The notes under the pieces: model-generated | Databases searched by the model: none | Seen by the model: the letters and a program-made list of their open reading frames with translations, nothing else | What the model was told of the DNA's origin: nothing | Source: UBA4582 sp002389265 | GTDB lineage: Bacteria; Pseudomonadota; Gammaproteobacteria; Pseudomonadales; Azotimanducaceae | DNA: 64,000 nt | NCBI GenBank assembly: GCA_943788825.1 | Contig: CALSRT010000014.1 | Coordinates: forward strand, 1-64,000 | Direction of reading: 5' to 3' | Shown here: piece after piece, positions 27,476-37,053 of the stretch | Layout: each line of letters opens with the position of its first letter | Position numbering within the stretch: the first letter of the stretch is position 1 | Translations under genes and position numbers: made by a program

Positions 27476-28618
27476 ATGGCTTTAATATTAAACGAAGAAC
27501 AAACCTTGCTGAAAGACAGTGCCAAAGACCTGATGACCGCGGCGGCACCGGTCACTCAGTTTCGCGCATTACGTGATGCCAAGGACGAACTGGGCTATTC
27601 GAAAGACCTGTGGACCCAGATGGTCGACATGGGCTGGGCTGGCATCTGTATACCCGAAGAATTCGGCGGCCTGGATTTTGGCTTCCATGGTCTGGGTATT
27701 GTGTTGGAAGAAACTGGCCGCACTCTGGCCGCCTCACCGCTGGTGGCCTCCATACTGGTCAGCGCATCCGCAGTCGCACTGGGGGGTAACGAAACTCAAA
27801 AGAAACAGTTGTTGCCAAAGTTGGCTGAAGGTACTTTATTGATGGCCCTCGCTCTTGATGAAACTGCCCACTTCAGCCCACACAGAATTGCGACCCGCGC
27901 AGAATCATCTGCTGGCGGCTACAAGATCAACGGCGCCAAGGCCTTTGTCTTGGACGGTCACATTGCCGACACCTTGATTGTTGCGACGCGCACCAGTGGC
28001 AGCACTCACGACAGGCAAGGCATCACCCTGTTCCTGGTGGATCGAGCAGCCGCCGGTGTTGAAGTGACCCGTACCCAAATGGTCGACAACCGCAATGCCG
28101 CCAAAATCACCTTTACCGACGTCTCCGTTGATGCATCGGCGATACTCGGCGAACTGGACCGAGGCGCCGATATATTAGACCCCGTATTGGATCGCGCCGC
28201 ACTGGGCATGGCTGCAGAAATGTTAGGAGCATCACTGGAAGTTTTTGAACGGACACTGGCCTATCTGAAAGAACGCACCCAGTTTGAAACTAAAATTGGT
28301 TCATTTCAGTCATTGCAGCATCGAGCCGTCGATATGTATTGCAATCTTGAGCTATCAAAATCGCTCTTGATAGATGCGTTGTCAGCGTTGGATGAAGGCC
28401 GCGATGCAGACCTGCCCGCCCTTGCCTCGTCGGCGAAAGCTCAGCTGTGTGAAACCCTGCACCAGATCTCCTCAGAAGGCGTGCAGATGCACGGTGGTAT
28501 CGGCATGACTGACGAACATGAGATTGGTTTCTTTCTGAAACGCGCTCGAGTTGCCGAAAAAACCTTTGGTGACGCTGGCTACCACTACGATCGACTAGCA
28601 ACACTGAACGGCTATTAG
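27476..28618 (+). CDS. Acyl-CoA dehydrogenase, second subunit of the pair
   Basis: The 380-residue partner has acyl-CoA dehydrogenase N-terminal and middle domains (DMGWAGICIPEEFGGLDFGF, ITLFLVDRAAAG) and the C-terminal VQMHGGIGMTDEHEIGFFLKR. It lacks the EGT-type sequence that carries the usual catalytic Glu, which the preceding gene retains. One competent and one degenerate active site is what is seen in heteromeric acyl-CoA dehydrogenases, so the two probably assemble together (inference). AAAGGA precedes the ATG. A strong hairpin follows the stop by 5 bp. Confidence 0.9.
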   Translation: MALILNEEQTLLKDSAKDLMTAAAPVTQFRALRDAKDELGYSKDLWTQMVDMGWAGICIPEEFGGLDFGFHGLGIVLEETGRTLAASPLVASILVSASAVALGGNETQKKQLLPKLAEGTLLMALALDETAHFSPHRIATRAESSAGGYKINGAKAFVLDGHIADTLIVATRTSGSTHDRQGITLFLVDRAAAGVEVTRTQMVDNRNAAKITFTDVSVDASAILGELDRGADILDPVLDRAALGMAAEMLGASLEVFERTLAYLKERTQFETKIGSFQSLQHRAVDMYCNLELSKSLLIDALSALDEGRDADLPALASSAKAQLCETLHQISSEGVQMHGGIGMTDEHEIGFFLKRARVAEKTFGDAGYHYDRLATLNGY

Positions 28619-28623
28619 AAGAC

Positions 28624-28656
28624 CCGGCCCGCTTGTCGTCGAGACAGGTGGGCCGG
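28624..28656 (+). terminator. Strong hairpin after the acyl-CoA dehydrogenase pair
   Basis: Arms 28624-28637 and 28643-28656 pair over 14 positions with two G-T wobbles and a GTCGA loop. The core is CCGGCCC/GGGCCGG. There is no T-run, so it may act with Rho or protect the 3' end. Further small hairpins (for example CCAAGTCCC/GGGACTTGG, 28802-28820) follow in the gene-free region. Confidence 0.5.
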
Positions 28657-29002
28657 AAACACCGGTAAAACAAGCCACCTAAGCCACGACGGCATCAAGC
28701 TCGCCGCGGCAATCTTGCAACTCAGCCCCACTTTTTATTAGCGCGAGCTAGCCCTTACCACAGGGCTTTGTTATCAGCGCGGCGATTGCCCGTAAACCAA
28801 CCCAAGTCCCTGGGACTTGGACCCTAACAGGGTTAGCACGGTATTCGACGCGATCTCGACCACTGCGGAATCCAGCGACCGAAACCAGTTTTCCTGATTG
28901 GAAATAAATAGGTCAGGGTATAGTCACCAAGACAGCGCGCCACATTCATGCCTTGAGCCCTAGCGGACCAAGGTGTCGGCATTGCCGCTGTGGTCATGGG
29001 TT

Positions 29003-29146
29003 TTAGCCTCTTAACAGGCCTAAATCACCTTCCGTGATAGCCTGCAGGTTGTCAATCTGCAGCGCCATATCACGATAGTTTCACAGGGCCCGCAACTGAC
29101 GCATCGGCACGACAACCTGTTCGGTTTGCCACCATAGAAGTTGACT
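29003..29146 (-). pseudogene. Remnant of an unidentified coding sequence
   Basis: In an 890-bp region without intact genes (28619-29511), the minus strand carries a protein-like frame ending at 29003. It reads QLLWWQTEQVVVPMRQLRAL, an in-frame TGA (29081-29083), then NYRDMALQIDNLQAITEGD and a stop. The composition and a single CGA-to-TGA-type interruption suggest the C-terminal end of a decayed gene. I do not recognise the family. The rest of the region holds only hairpins and the tandem repeats before the TonB receptor. Confidence 0.4.
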
Positions 29147-29342
29147 TTACTTTCCTTGATCTGCGCCAAGCATCAGAGCGCGAGCAAGTGCTTTACTGAT
29201 CGTGTCAAATTTCGACCCATGCATCAATAACACATTTAATCTGGAGCAATGTAATTATCTGGCTTGATCAAATACTCGTCTTTCAATGATCTTCAGTGTG
29301 TTAGTCGAGACACCGTCTGGAGAGCCATTTTTTTATCTCAAG

Positions 29343-29430
29343 TTTCTTGTTTCAAGATTTCTTGTTCCAAATTTCTTGTTCCAAATTTCTTGTTCCAAAT
29401 AAAGCGTTTCAAAGCGTTTCAAAGCGTCAG
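29343..29430. repeat. Two adjacent tandem repeats in the TonB-receptor leader
   Basis: Four copies of a 14-bp unit TTTCTTGTTCCAAA (the first degenerate and 15 bp) run from 29343 to 29399. Three copies of a 10-bp unit AAAGCGTTTC (last imperfect) run from 29401 to 29430. The block ends 81 bp before the receptor start, where the promoter would be expected. Confidence 0.9.
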
Positions 29431-29511
29431 GAAAATCCTTAAAGAATAACCGGCTATATCATTGAACTCTGCAGTGCAGTATCTGCAGTAATCGCTAACC
29501 AGGGGATGACT

Positions 29512-32500
29512 ATGTCTAATAGATTTAATAAGTCCTTGATGGACGGTGTTCGGCTCGTAACAGGATGTGCAGTGGCGAGTGTCATGTGGGTGACTGGAAG
29601 TGCCCATGCCGCCTCGGGGATGATCGAAGAGGTCGTGGTCACTGCCCAGCGCGTCGAGGAAAGCGTCCAGGATGTACCGATTGCCGTGAGTGCGTTCAGC
29701 GGTCAGATGATGGAAGACCGGCAGATTATCAGCCCCTCTGATCTACAGTTCGCGACACCTAACGTGTCGTTCACGGCAACTAACTTTGGCGGTTCCAGCT
29801 TCAGCATCCGCGGGATCGGCCGTCTTGTTATCGCCGGGTCAGGCGAGAATGGGGTCTCTATTCACCAAAATCAGATCGCTGTGCCCACCAGTCTGACCAC
29901 TGTCGAGTTTTACGACCTAGAACGGATTGAGGTGTTGCGAGGCCCCCAGGGCACCTTGTTTGGCCGTAACGCAACTGGCGGCGCCGTCAACATGGTCACG
30001 AAAATGCCCGAATATGACGCTGTCAAAGGCTTCATCGATGGCGAATACGGTGACTACTCCAACCAGCGCCTCAAGGGCGCGTTGAACATTCCGATCAGCG
30101 ATACATTTGCGGTGCGCGTGGCAGGCATGGTCTTGAGCCGCGATGGATATATCGAAAACACGGCCTACGGCCAGCAAGGTAGCTGTGTTACGCCTGGTAC
30201 CACCTTGGTAGATGCCTACGGTAGTGATCCGGCGAACGCGGCATTGCCGAACAAGGCCAACATCCTCTCGGGCGCCGTTAATCCAGCTGTTCTGTCCCCT
30301 TGTACGATTGACAACATCGACGATGACCTTGATGGGCGCGACATCTACACCTTCCGCGTCACGGCCGCATGGGACATTACCGACGAGGCCAAATTCTGGT
30401 TCCAGTACTCCAAATTCAACGAAGATGACGACAAGATCAGAATCACCAACCAGATCTGCTCAACGAACGATCTGCCCACCGTCGGTTGCGAACCCGACGC
30501 CTTCGGCTTCGACACTCCGCACAACGGGTCCACAACCGGGGGACTGTTCGGCGGCTTGAACGAGGCAGTGCTCCTCGGAACGCCAAGTCCTTATAGCGGC
30601 TTTGTCAAAAATGCCACCGGTTTCCGTCAGCAGCACACAGACTTCGAGCCCATGTACAAGTATGACGAAGACCTGTACACGCTAGGATTTTCCTACGATT
30701 TCGAGAAACTTCGGTTCGGCATACTGGCCGGCTACTCAAAGCAAGACTATGTCGCCCGCCAAGATTACCTGATGGACGTCGGCAACGTACTCTTCGCGAC
30801 AACCGCTAACCCAAGTGGTCTCTGGCCTACCTCGGACACGGCCGGTTATTATGCCGGCGCTGACTGGACCAGTGCCACCTGCAACTGGAACGACGGCACG
30901 GCGGGCATTTTCGGTGGCTGTGTGCACGACTCGGACCAAACCCGAGTGCAAGCCTTTGACCAGAGTGACAGCAGCAGCGAATACACTACTGTGGAAATGA
31001 AAGTCGAATCTGATCTCGACGGCCGATTCAATTTTATAGTGGGGGTCAATTACTCGGAATACGAGGGCTACGGTGATTACTACGTGAACGCCAACACCCT
31101 TGACCTTGTCGGGCTTTATGGCGTGCCAAAACTCGGATTTCCGCCGCTATACCCGACGATGTACGCCTCGACCAGTAATCCCAATGGTGATGGCAGTCGT
31201 GGCGATTCCTTTGCCTATTTCGGCGAGGTTTACTACGATGTCACTGACAAGGTCAAACTGACAGTCGGCTTGCGGCGCAACGATGATCACAAGGAAGTGA
31301 GTGACAGCGGCGTGCTCTACAACGCATTGAATCTTGGCATACCCGACGTGGATTGGCTGCGCTCCTATCTCGTTTATTACGGCTTGCCCGCCTCGGATTT
31401 AGACAAGCTTTACTCATCTGCCGAGGACATCACAGCGGCCGAAGCCACCGCTCCTGCGAGCGCCGAACGTCTTGCGATTGCCCAAGCTGTGCCCCTGGTA
31501 CCTGCTTTTAATGAACAGCGGGTCCTAACCGGCAGCCCCAGCGCGACGGATTTCAAGTCGACAACTGGACGTATCGGTCTCGACTGGCAGATCAACGATG
31601 ACGTGATGGCCTATGCCTTCTTTACTCGTGGTTACAAGCCTGGCGGATTCAATCCACCGCAGAACGCGACACTTGCGACCGAAACTGTGAAGTACATCTT
31701 TGATTCAGAGAAGGTCGATGCCTTCGAGGTCGGCATGAAGAATACGCTGATGGATGGCACGCTGGTGGTCAACGGCGCTGCCTTTACCTACCAGTATGAA
31801 GGCCTTCAAACCACGCGGATTCGCAACAATAACTCCATCAACGACAATATCGATGCGAATATTCAAGGTCTTGAGCTTGAGGTCTTCTGGCAGCCAGAGT
31901 GGGCACCCGCTGTGTCCATCGATGCGTCTTATGCCTACCTCGATGCCACCGTCGACGGCTCGGTGTCTCTGGACCCTGTGAACCGAACAGCCAACAACCC
32001 CGACTACATTACGTTAAAGAATATCGATCCCGGTTCAGCAACCGCCGTGAACTACATCGCAAAAACATCTGATATCACCGACGCAATCGTTCAAGCGGCC
32101 TACAATAGCTCCTGTGCAGCGAACAGCGATTTGAACCCAAATGCTGGGACGACCTGCCCTGATGTGTTGCCGGGAACGGTCTACACAGATATTACAGGCG
32201 TGGATCATATTCCTACATATATGTCTCGGATCTTCCTGGAGGGTGCCGGGGTTGAAGTTTCAGATGGTCTGAACACGAACCTCGATGGCAACCAGTTACC
32301 CAATGCACCCAAAAACAACATTCACTTAGGTGTGGCCTACACGGTACTTGTGGACGCGCTGCAAGGATCCGTAATCTTTCGCTGGGATTACTCCTGGCGC
32401 GACGACCAGTATGCTCGTGAGTTCAACACCATCGGTGACAAAATCGACGCTTGGGACCAGCACAATGCCTCAATCATCTATGAAAGTACTGATGGTCACT

Positions 32501-32652
32501 GGCAAGGTCGTTTGTGGGTCCGCAACGTGCTCAACGACGACAATGTCACCGGCAAGTACCTGACATCGGATACCTCTGGCTTCTACAGAAATTATTTTCT
32601 GACTGAGCCAAGGATTTATGGTGCATCACTGCGATACAGCTTCGGCGAGTAA
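29512..32652 (+). CDS. TonB-dependent outer-membrane receptor
   Basis: The 1046-residue protein has a signal peptide ending near GSAHA, a TonB box EEVVVTAQ just after it, a plug domain (DVPIAVSAFSG, FSIRGIG, LRGPQGTLFGRNATGGAVNMVT) and a long beta-barrel ending in YGASLRYSFGE. Such receptors import siderophores, vitamins, sugars or hydrophobic compounds using the Ton system. Cys residues in extracellular loops (for example CTIDN, CSTND, TSATCNWND) suggest disulfide-stabilised loops. The start is the ATG at 29512: AGGGG lies 6 nt upstream, whereas the ATG at 29506 abuts it. It is flanked by a repeat-rich leader and a strong terminator, so it is monocistronic; the ligand is unknown. Confidence 0.93.
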   Translation: MSNRFNKSLMDGVRLVTGCAVASVMWVTGSAHAASGMIEEVVVTAQRVEESVQDVPIAVSAFSGQMMEDRQIISPSDLQFATPNVSFTATNFGGSSFSIRGIGRLVIAGSGENGVSIHQNQIAVPTSLTTVEFYDLERIEVLRGPQGTLFGRNATGGAVNMVTKMPEYDAVKGFIDGEYGDYSNQRLKGALNIPISDTFAVRVAGMVLSRDGYIENTAYGQQGSCVTPGTTLVDAYGSDPANAALPNKANILSGAVNPAVLSPCTIDNIDDDLDGRDIYTFRVTAAWDITDEAKFWFQYSKFNEDDDKIRITNQICSTNDLPTVGCEPDAFGFDTPHNGSTTGGLFGGLNEAVLLGTPSPYSGFVKNATGFRQQHTDFEPMYKYDEDLYTLGFSYDFEKLRFGILAGYSKQDYVARQDYLMDVGNVLFATTANPSGLWPTSDTAGYYAGADWTSATCNWNDGTAGIFGGCVHDSDQTRVQAFDQSDSSSEYTTVEMKVESDLDGRFNFIVGVNYSEYEGYGDYYVNANTLDLVGLYGVPKLGFPPLYPTMYASTSNPNGDGSRGDSFAYFGEVYYDVTDKVKLTVGLRRNDDHKEVSDSGVLYNALNLGIPDVDWLRSYLVYYGLPASDLDKLYSSAEDITAAEATAPASAERLAIAQAVPLVPAFNEQRVLTGSPSATDFKSTTGRIGLDWQINDDVMAYAFFTRGYKPGGFNPPQNATLATETVKYIFDSEKVDAFEVGMKNTLMDGTLVVNGAAFTYQYEGLQTTRIRNNNSINDNIDANIQGLELEVFWQPEWAPAVSIDASYAYLDATVDGSVSLDPVNRTANNPDYITLKNIDPGSATAVNYIAKTSDITDAIVQAAYNSSCAANSDLNPNAGTTCPDVLPGTVYTDITGVDHIPTYMSRIFLEGAGVEVSDGLNTNLDGNQLPNAPKNNIHLGVAYTVLVDALQGSVIFRWDYSWRDDQYAREFNTIGDKIDAWDQHNASIIYESTDGHWQGRLWVRNVLNDDNVTGKYLTSDTSGFYRNYFLTEPRIYGASLRYSFGE

Positions 32653-32673
32653 CCGACAATAGCAGTGCTAAAG

Positions 32674-32700
32674 ACCCGCGGCGATCCGCGGGTTTTTTTT
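32674..32700 (+). terminator. Rho-independent terminator of the TonB receptor
   Basis: ACCCGCGG (32674-32681) pairs with CCGCGGGT (32686-32693) around CGAT and runs directly into eight Ts. This is the clearest intrinsic terminator in the window. The rest of the gap to 32998 shows no convincing gene. Confidence 0.93.
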
Positions 32701-32998
32701 GCACTGCATTTCCCTCGTCAGAACGCTTCAGAAATACCATCGATAACACCATTGATCGCAGCCCCCCAGCAAACATCTGGATCGCTTTCATCAAGCCGTC
32801 TGGATCTTTCGACTTAAACCAGGCTACCGCCCGACTCATCACACCTTGCGCTGTCACTCAAGGCGCTCACTCGCACAGTTGCCGACAGACAGTTTACTTT
32901 TTGAACCTGCGGCTGTAGTTTGGAGCAGCAACAATGATGTCGATTGCTAACAGCGCCGACATCAAAAAGATCATTTGCAGCGCAGCTGAGGATTGACA

Positions 32999-33745
32999 AT
33001 GCCGGGTACAATACATGTCGAAAAAATCGGTCATCACGTCAGCTTACTGACCATTGACAACCCCCCAGCGAATGCCATGGATGCGGCGATGCTGGGCAAA
33101 CTCCTCGAAGAGTTTCAGGCGATCAACGATGCTTCCAGCGCGCGCGCAATCATCCTCACGGGGTCAGGCAATTCCTTCTGCGCCGGCGCTGACCTGAAGG
33201 CCAAAGGCGGTGAAGCGCTCTCAGCCTTTGGTCGCCTGCTGACGGCAGTTGAGTCTTCGCCGGTCCCCGTTATTGCCGCCATCAACGGCTGGTGCATCGG
33301 CGGCGGCTTTGAGCTGGCACTGTGTTGCGATATACGCATTGCCTCGGCTGACGCTCGATTTGTCTGCGCCGGCGTGAACATGGGATTAATGGCTTCAGCC
33401 TATCGACTGCCACGCCTCATCGGTGTTGCTCGAGCCAAGGCCATGTTGCTAACTGGCTCAGCTTTTGATGCGCTGGCAGTAGAACGCTTCGGCGTGACCA
33501 CCCAGACCGAGCCACCGGCAGCATTACTAATAGCCGCAAAAAACTTGGCGACGCGTATCGCGTCTCGTGCACCACTATCGGTAGAAGCCACCAAACGGGT
33601 AGCCTCTCGCGCTATGGATTTGGATCCGACAGCCATGCGTGAACTGGAAAAACAAGAACTGCCTAGCCTGCGCAACAGCAATGACCACCAAGAAGCCGTC
33701 AAGGCGTTTCGTGAAAAGCGCGAGCCAATATTCACACGCTCCTAG
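32999..33745 (+). CDS. Enoyl-CoA hydratase/isomerase family protein
   Basis: A 248-residue crotonase-fold protein: SLLTIDNPPANAMDAAM, the oxyanion loop FCAGADLKAKGG, and AAINGWCIGGGFELALCCDIRIAS. The segment ending VNMGLMASAYRLPRLIG lacks the E of the usual hydratase GIxPGxGGTQ region, so a hydratase reaction is not assured; isomerase, decarboxylase or thioesterase activity is possible. GAGG lies 7 nt before the ATG at 32999. It could supply methylglutaconyl-CoA hydratase function missing from the liu cluster, but it is 20 kb away and not LiuC-like enough to say so. Confidence 0.82.
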   Translation: MPGTIHVEKIGHHVSLLTIDNPPANAMDAAMLGKLLEEFQAINDASSARAIILTGSGNSFCAGADLKAKGGEALSAFGRLLTAVESSPVPVIAAINGWCIGGGFELALCCDIRIASADARFVCAGVNMGLMASAYRLPRLIGVARAKAMLLTGSAFDALAVERFGVTTQTEPPAALLIAAKNLATRIASRAPLSVEATKRVASRAMDLDPTAMRELEKQELPSLRNSNDHQEAVKAFREKREPIFTRS

Positions 33746-33835
33746 ACTAGCCGTTAGTCGAGCGCTCAGGTCCCCATGCTGGCTAGCGGGAAATGCCTGA
33801 ACACACAGTTTGACTCATTGCGCAAAACTTGGCGG

Positions 33836-35098
33836 TCAGTCCTTTGCTGCACCCCGCCACAACTGCTGCTGGGCCAGCAGAATGATGAGAACAATACCCA
33901 AGGTGGCCAAGGACAGTATCGGGAATAAAACCGGCAGAGTCAGCCACTGGGCCAGAATGGCAACAGGCATGGTCATCAGTTGGGCAAAGGCCATATTGAG
34001 TTGAAAGATACTCATCAATCGACCCCGTATATCATTTGGCGCCAGCTGTTGAATCAAGATAGTCGCCGAGACCATGGTAATGGTCATACCTGCACCCAGG
34101 CCAATGTTACCGATGATGGCGTTCATGACCGTCTGATCAAAAACAAACACCACAAAAGACAAAGAAAACAAAATCGCACCGAAGGCCATCAGCGCGCCGC
34201 GATTAGGATAGGAAGCCAACTGGGTCATGGCCACGGCACCCAGGAACGATCCGAAGCCCCAGAACATGACAATAAAGCCCATATTAGGAATAGCGACACC
34301 CACCACCGTTGTCACCCAAGTAGGCCCCAGACTGGCAGTGGCGGGATATCCCAGGCTCATCATCATCACCAGTAATAGAATGACCCAGAGAATCACTGGA
34401 TGGTTGCGGGCATAGCGCAACCCGACGGCAACGTCCCTGGCAACCTCACTAAAGCCATAGCGCTTATCGGCCGATGAGTCTGCCACTGGTGTCGCTCGAT
34501 AACTCATCATCGCCATGCAGATAATCGCAATGATATGCCCACAAACGCTGAACAAGTAGGCGCCACTGTAACCGAAGGCATCGATGATCAAGCCTGTAAA
34601 CATCATGGCAATGGGCATCGCTATCTGGCCGGCAACCTGGTTTAAAGAGATGCCACCTGGCGTCAGGGTCGGGCCGAGGATATCGGGCACAATCGCCAGC
34701 CGCGTGGGTCCATCAATGGCCTGCAGACCCGCGGTGATGAAGGTCAACCCAAAAAACAGGATAAAACCTGCCATACCACCATCCGACAGGGACATCATGG
34801 CGGCAATCCCCATCGTACCTAAGACCTGCAGCGACTGGATGAGAATCAATAACTTGCGTCGATCGTAACGATCCGCCAATGCACCGCCATAAAGCCCGAA
34901 GGTCAGTGAGCCAAGGCCGCGACTGGTAGCAATCAAGGCCACCATGATCAGCCAGATATCCCGAGGGGCAAAATGCTGAACCCAAAGGATCTGGGTAATG
35001 AATTGCAGGGGCATGAGCATCTGGCCGATGGCGAAGCCCGCCAGCAGATAACGAAAATCGCGAATTTTTAAGGGTGCCAGCGCACCAGACTTGGTCAT
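33836..35098 (-). CDS. MFS exporter, EntS/MFS_3-like
   Basis: About 12 transmembrane segments in 420 residues, with the A-motif GLYGGALADRYDRRKLLI after TM2. The pattern KIRDFRYLLAGFAIGQM at the N-terminus is that of the enterobactin-exporter-like MFS_3 group, which exports siderophores, macrolides or other small molecules. The start is set at the ATG at 35098 (MTKSGALAP), where such proteins usually begin; upstream in-frame ATGs to 35170 lack a site. It converges with the enoyl-CoA hydratase gene and diverges from the GFA gene. Confidence 0.82.
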   Translation of the reverse strand: MTKSGALAPLKIRDFRYLLAGFAIGQMLMPLQFITQILWVQHFAPRDIWLIMVALIATSRGLGSLTFGLYGGALADRYDRRKLLILIQSLQVLGTMGIAAMMSLSDGGMAGFILFFGLTFITAGLQAIDGPTRLAIVPDILGPTLTPGGISLNQVAGQIAMPIAMMFTGLIIDAFGYSGAYLFSVCGHIIAIICMAMMSYRATPVADSSADKRYGFSEVARDVAVGLRYARNHPVILWVILLLVMMMSLGYPATASLGPTWVTTVVGVAIPNMGFIVMFWGFGSFLGAVAMTQLASYPNRGALMAFGAILFSLSFVVFVFDQTVMNAIIGNIGLGAGMTITMVSATILIQQLAPNDIRGRLMSIFQLNMAFAQLMTMPVAILAQWLTLPVLFPILSLATLGIVLIILLAQQQLWRGAAKD

Positions 35099-35277
35099 GT
35101 CATTATTTCCGCAGATGGTCATCGATAAATAGCGCAGGAACAACCGCGCGCCAGCCACCATACCACTCAAATCAGTCGTGAGTTTATTTAATTCGTTTTT
35201 AGTAAATTCGCCTGTTATAGCGTATGGTCAACTAAACATTCCTGCTAAACATGCCTTCTAAACAGCGAGGTCAATCC

Positions 35278-35649
35278 ATGGTCGAGGGCGGCTGCTTCTG
35301 CAAGCGAATTCGCTACATTATCGCCGACGGCGTCTATCCTTCGGTAATCTGCCACTGCACGATGTGCCGACATATTCATGCGGCACCCCATGTCACTTGG
35401 CTGGTGGTACCTGTCGCCCAGTTCGAGTATGTTGCCGGCACCCCAACTGCACTCGCATCGTCTACTGACGGCACGCGATATTTCTGCTCTTCCTGCGGTA
35501 CCCACGTAGCCTGCTGCAACACTGGCCACACCGATATCATCGACGTTGCCATTGGCAGTCTGGACAAGCCCGAGGCGTTCCCGCCGACGTTGAGCATCTA
35601 CGTGGACACTCAACTACCCACTCATCCCACCCTCGAAATCAAGCCTTAG
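35278..35649 (+). CDS. GFA-family (glutathione-dependent formaldehyde-activating-like) zinc protein
   Basis: A 123-residue Mss4-fold protein with the zinc-binding Cys pattern GGCFCKRIRY, CHCTMCRH and FCSSCGTH. The family includes glutathione-hydroxymethyl synthase and centromere proteins, and most members are uncharacterised. GAGG lies 7 nt before the ATG at 35278, favouring it over the ATG at 35251. A second, divergent member of the family is at 54779. Confidence 0.85.
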   Translation: MVEGGCFCKRIRYIIADGVYPSVICHCTMCRHIHAAPHVTWLVVPVAQFEYVAGTPTALASSTDGTRYFCSSCGTHVACCNTGHTDIIDVAIGSLDKPEAFPPTLSIYVDTQLPTHPTLEIKP

Positions 35650-35703
35650 AACAACTATCACTGATCAGACAAAGTCCTATTCGAGCAGGCCGCAGGGGCC
35701 TAT

Positions 35704-36798
35704 CTACGGCCTGATCTCATAGAAAGCATTAAAGATATCGCCCTCGAAGGGAATCCGCCGAAAACGACTGAAGCCTGCTGCCGCCGTCATTTCACGGGCT
35801 TTGCTCTCTGGAAAGCCCAGAGTACCCAGGCCCGCGCCACCGGGTACTGACAGCCCCGACGACATGCACACCATCACCGAAAACGAATAAGCGATGGTGG
35901 CCATGGGGTTCTCCTTTAAATTCTCAGCGAAGGACGATTTACCCTGAATGTCAGCACATAACCAGGTGCCATCCGGCTTCAGCGACGCCTTGATGGCTTC
36001 GATCAACACCTGTGGATGCGTTGAGTCATGAACGACATCGAACGTCGTGATCAGATCGAAGCTGCCATCCTCGGGCAAGGGCTGATCGATGGGATTGTGC
36101 AGCTGGACATTTTTCACGCCTGCCTCGCGAATATTATTCCTGGCACGGCCGAGGGCATTCATAGAAATGTCATAGCCGATAAACTGGCTGTGCGGATATG
36201 CCTTGGCCATCTCGATCATGGCCACACCGGCACCACAGCCAACATCCGCCACCAAAGCACCTGCTGTCAGCTTGGCCACCGCACCTTCGGTACTGGGCAG
36301 TAAATCAGGCACCAGATGCAGCTGTTGAAACTTGCGACTCATCCGCTCAATGCCACAAGCACAAGCCTCGCCTTTGTCATCGAAGCTTTGACCGAGGCCG
36401 GTGCGAAAACATTCAGGCAAATGCTCGAGGGTGTCATACATGGCAACCACAGAATGAATCATGCCACCCAGATAAGCCGGATGTTCAGGATCGGCCAACA
36501 CAGCCTTGGCCTCCGGCGACATTGAAAACTCGGTTGCGGCTTCATCAAAGGTAATCTGGCCAATACAGACCTGCTGATACAACCACTCCCTGACCCAGCG
36601 CTCTGACAATTGGGTTTTATCGGCCAGTTGCTGGCTCGTGGCCGGACCGATGGCCGCAAGCCCCTTATAAAGCCCCAACTGTTCACCAACAAAGGTCAAG
36701 GCGACATTCATACCGGCAGTCACACTGCCGCTGACCTTGCCGGCAAAGGCTTGTAAGGCCTTGGGATCTCGGACTTCCGGGTTGCTTTGGACTGACAT
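35704..36798 (-). CDS. SAM-dependent methyltransferase with N-terminal winged helix (Rv2258c-like)
   Basis: The 364-residue protein has an N-terminal winged-helix dimerisation part (TSQQLADKTQLSERWVREWL, about 55-75) and a C-terminal Rossmann methyltransferase with VADVGCGAGVAMIEMA, FIGYDIS and DLITTFDVVHD. This layout is shared with O-methyltransferases and Rv2258c-type proteins acting on small aromatic or lipid substrates. GAGGAG lies 6 nt upstream of the ATG at 36798. It diverges from the cyclophilin gene with about 250 bp between. Confidence 0.85.
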   Translation of the reverse strand: MSVQSNPEVRDPKALQAFAGKVSGSVTAGMNVALTFVGEQLGLYKGLAAIGPATSQQLADKTQLSERWVREWLYQQVCIGQITFDEAATEFSMSPEAKAVLADPEHPAYLGGMIHSVVAMYDTLEHLPECFRTGLGQSFDDKGEACACGIERMSRKFQQLHLVPDLLPSTEGAVAKLTAGALVADVGCGAGVAMIEMAKAYPHSQFIGYDISMNALGRARNNIREAGVKNVQLHNPIDQPLPEDGSFDLITTFDVVHDSTHPQVLIEAIKASLKPDGTWLCADIQGKSSFAENLKENPMATIAYSFSVMVCMSSGLSVPGGAGLGTLGFPESKAREMTAAAGFSRFRRIPFEGDIFNAFYEIRP

Positions 36799-37053
36799 GG
36801 CTGACTCCTCGTGGGTAGAAAAACGTAGTATTTGACAGTATACAAATCAATGGAAACAAACCTGTGCCGCAGCACCGATCTTTTGTCCACGACTCGATAC
36901 AGATGCCACACGGGGCCTCGACTCACAACTCAGCGCCCAGTCACTGGACGAGAAACACTGGACCAGAAACCCCTCAGGTCCTCGGACAGCCCGTCGCGCA
37001 GAGTAGATCATCAGTCCAGATCAGGTAAAATACAAGAAACCTTAAAATCAGGA

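Noticed and set aside
29343..29430. Possible CRISPR array
   Set aside because: Repeats are directly adjacent with no unique spacers and are too short; the same holds for the other arrays in the window.
32546..32857. Minus-strand frame opposite the TonB receptor end, including SRAVAWFKSKDPDGLMKA
   Set aside because: It runs through the terminator and into the receptor's antisense; no family pattern and no ribosome site.
32999..33745. The crotonase as liuC
   Set aside because: It lacks the typical hydratase catalytic-Glu segment and is not near the liu operon; assignment would be a guess.
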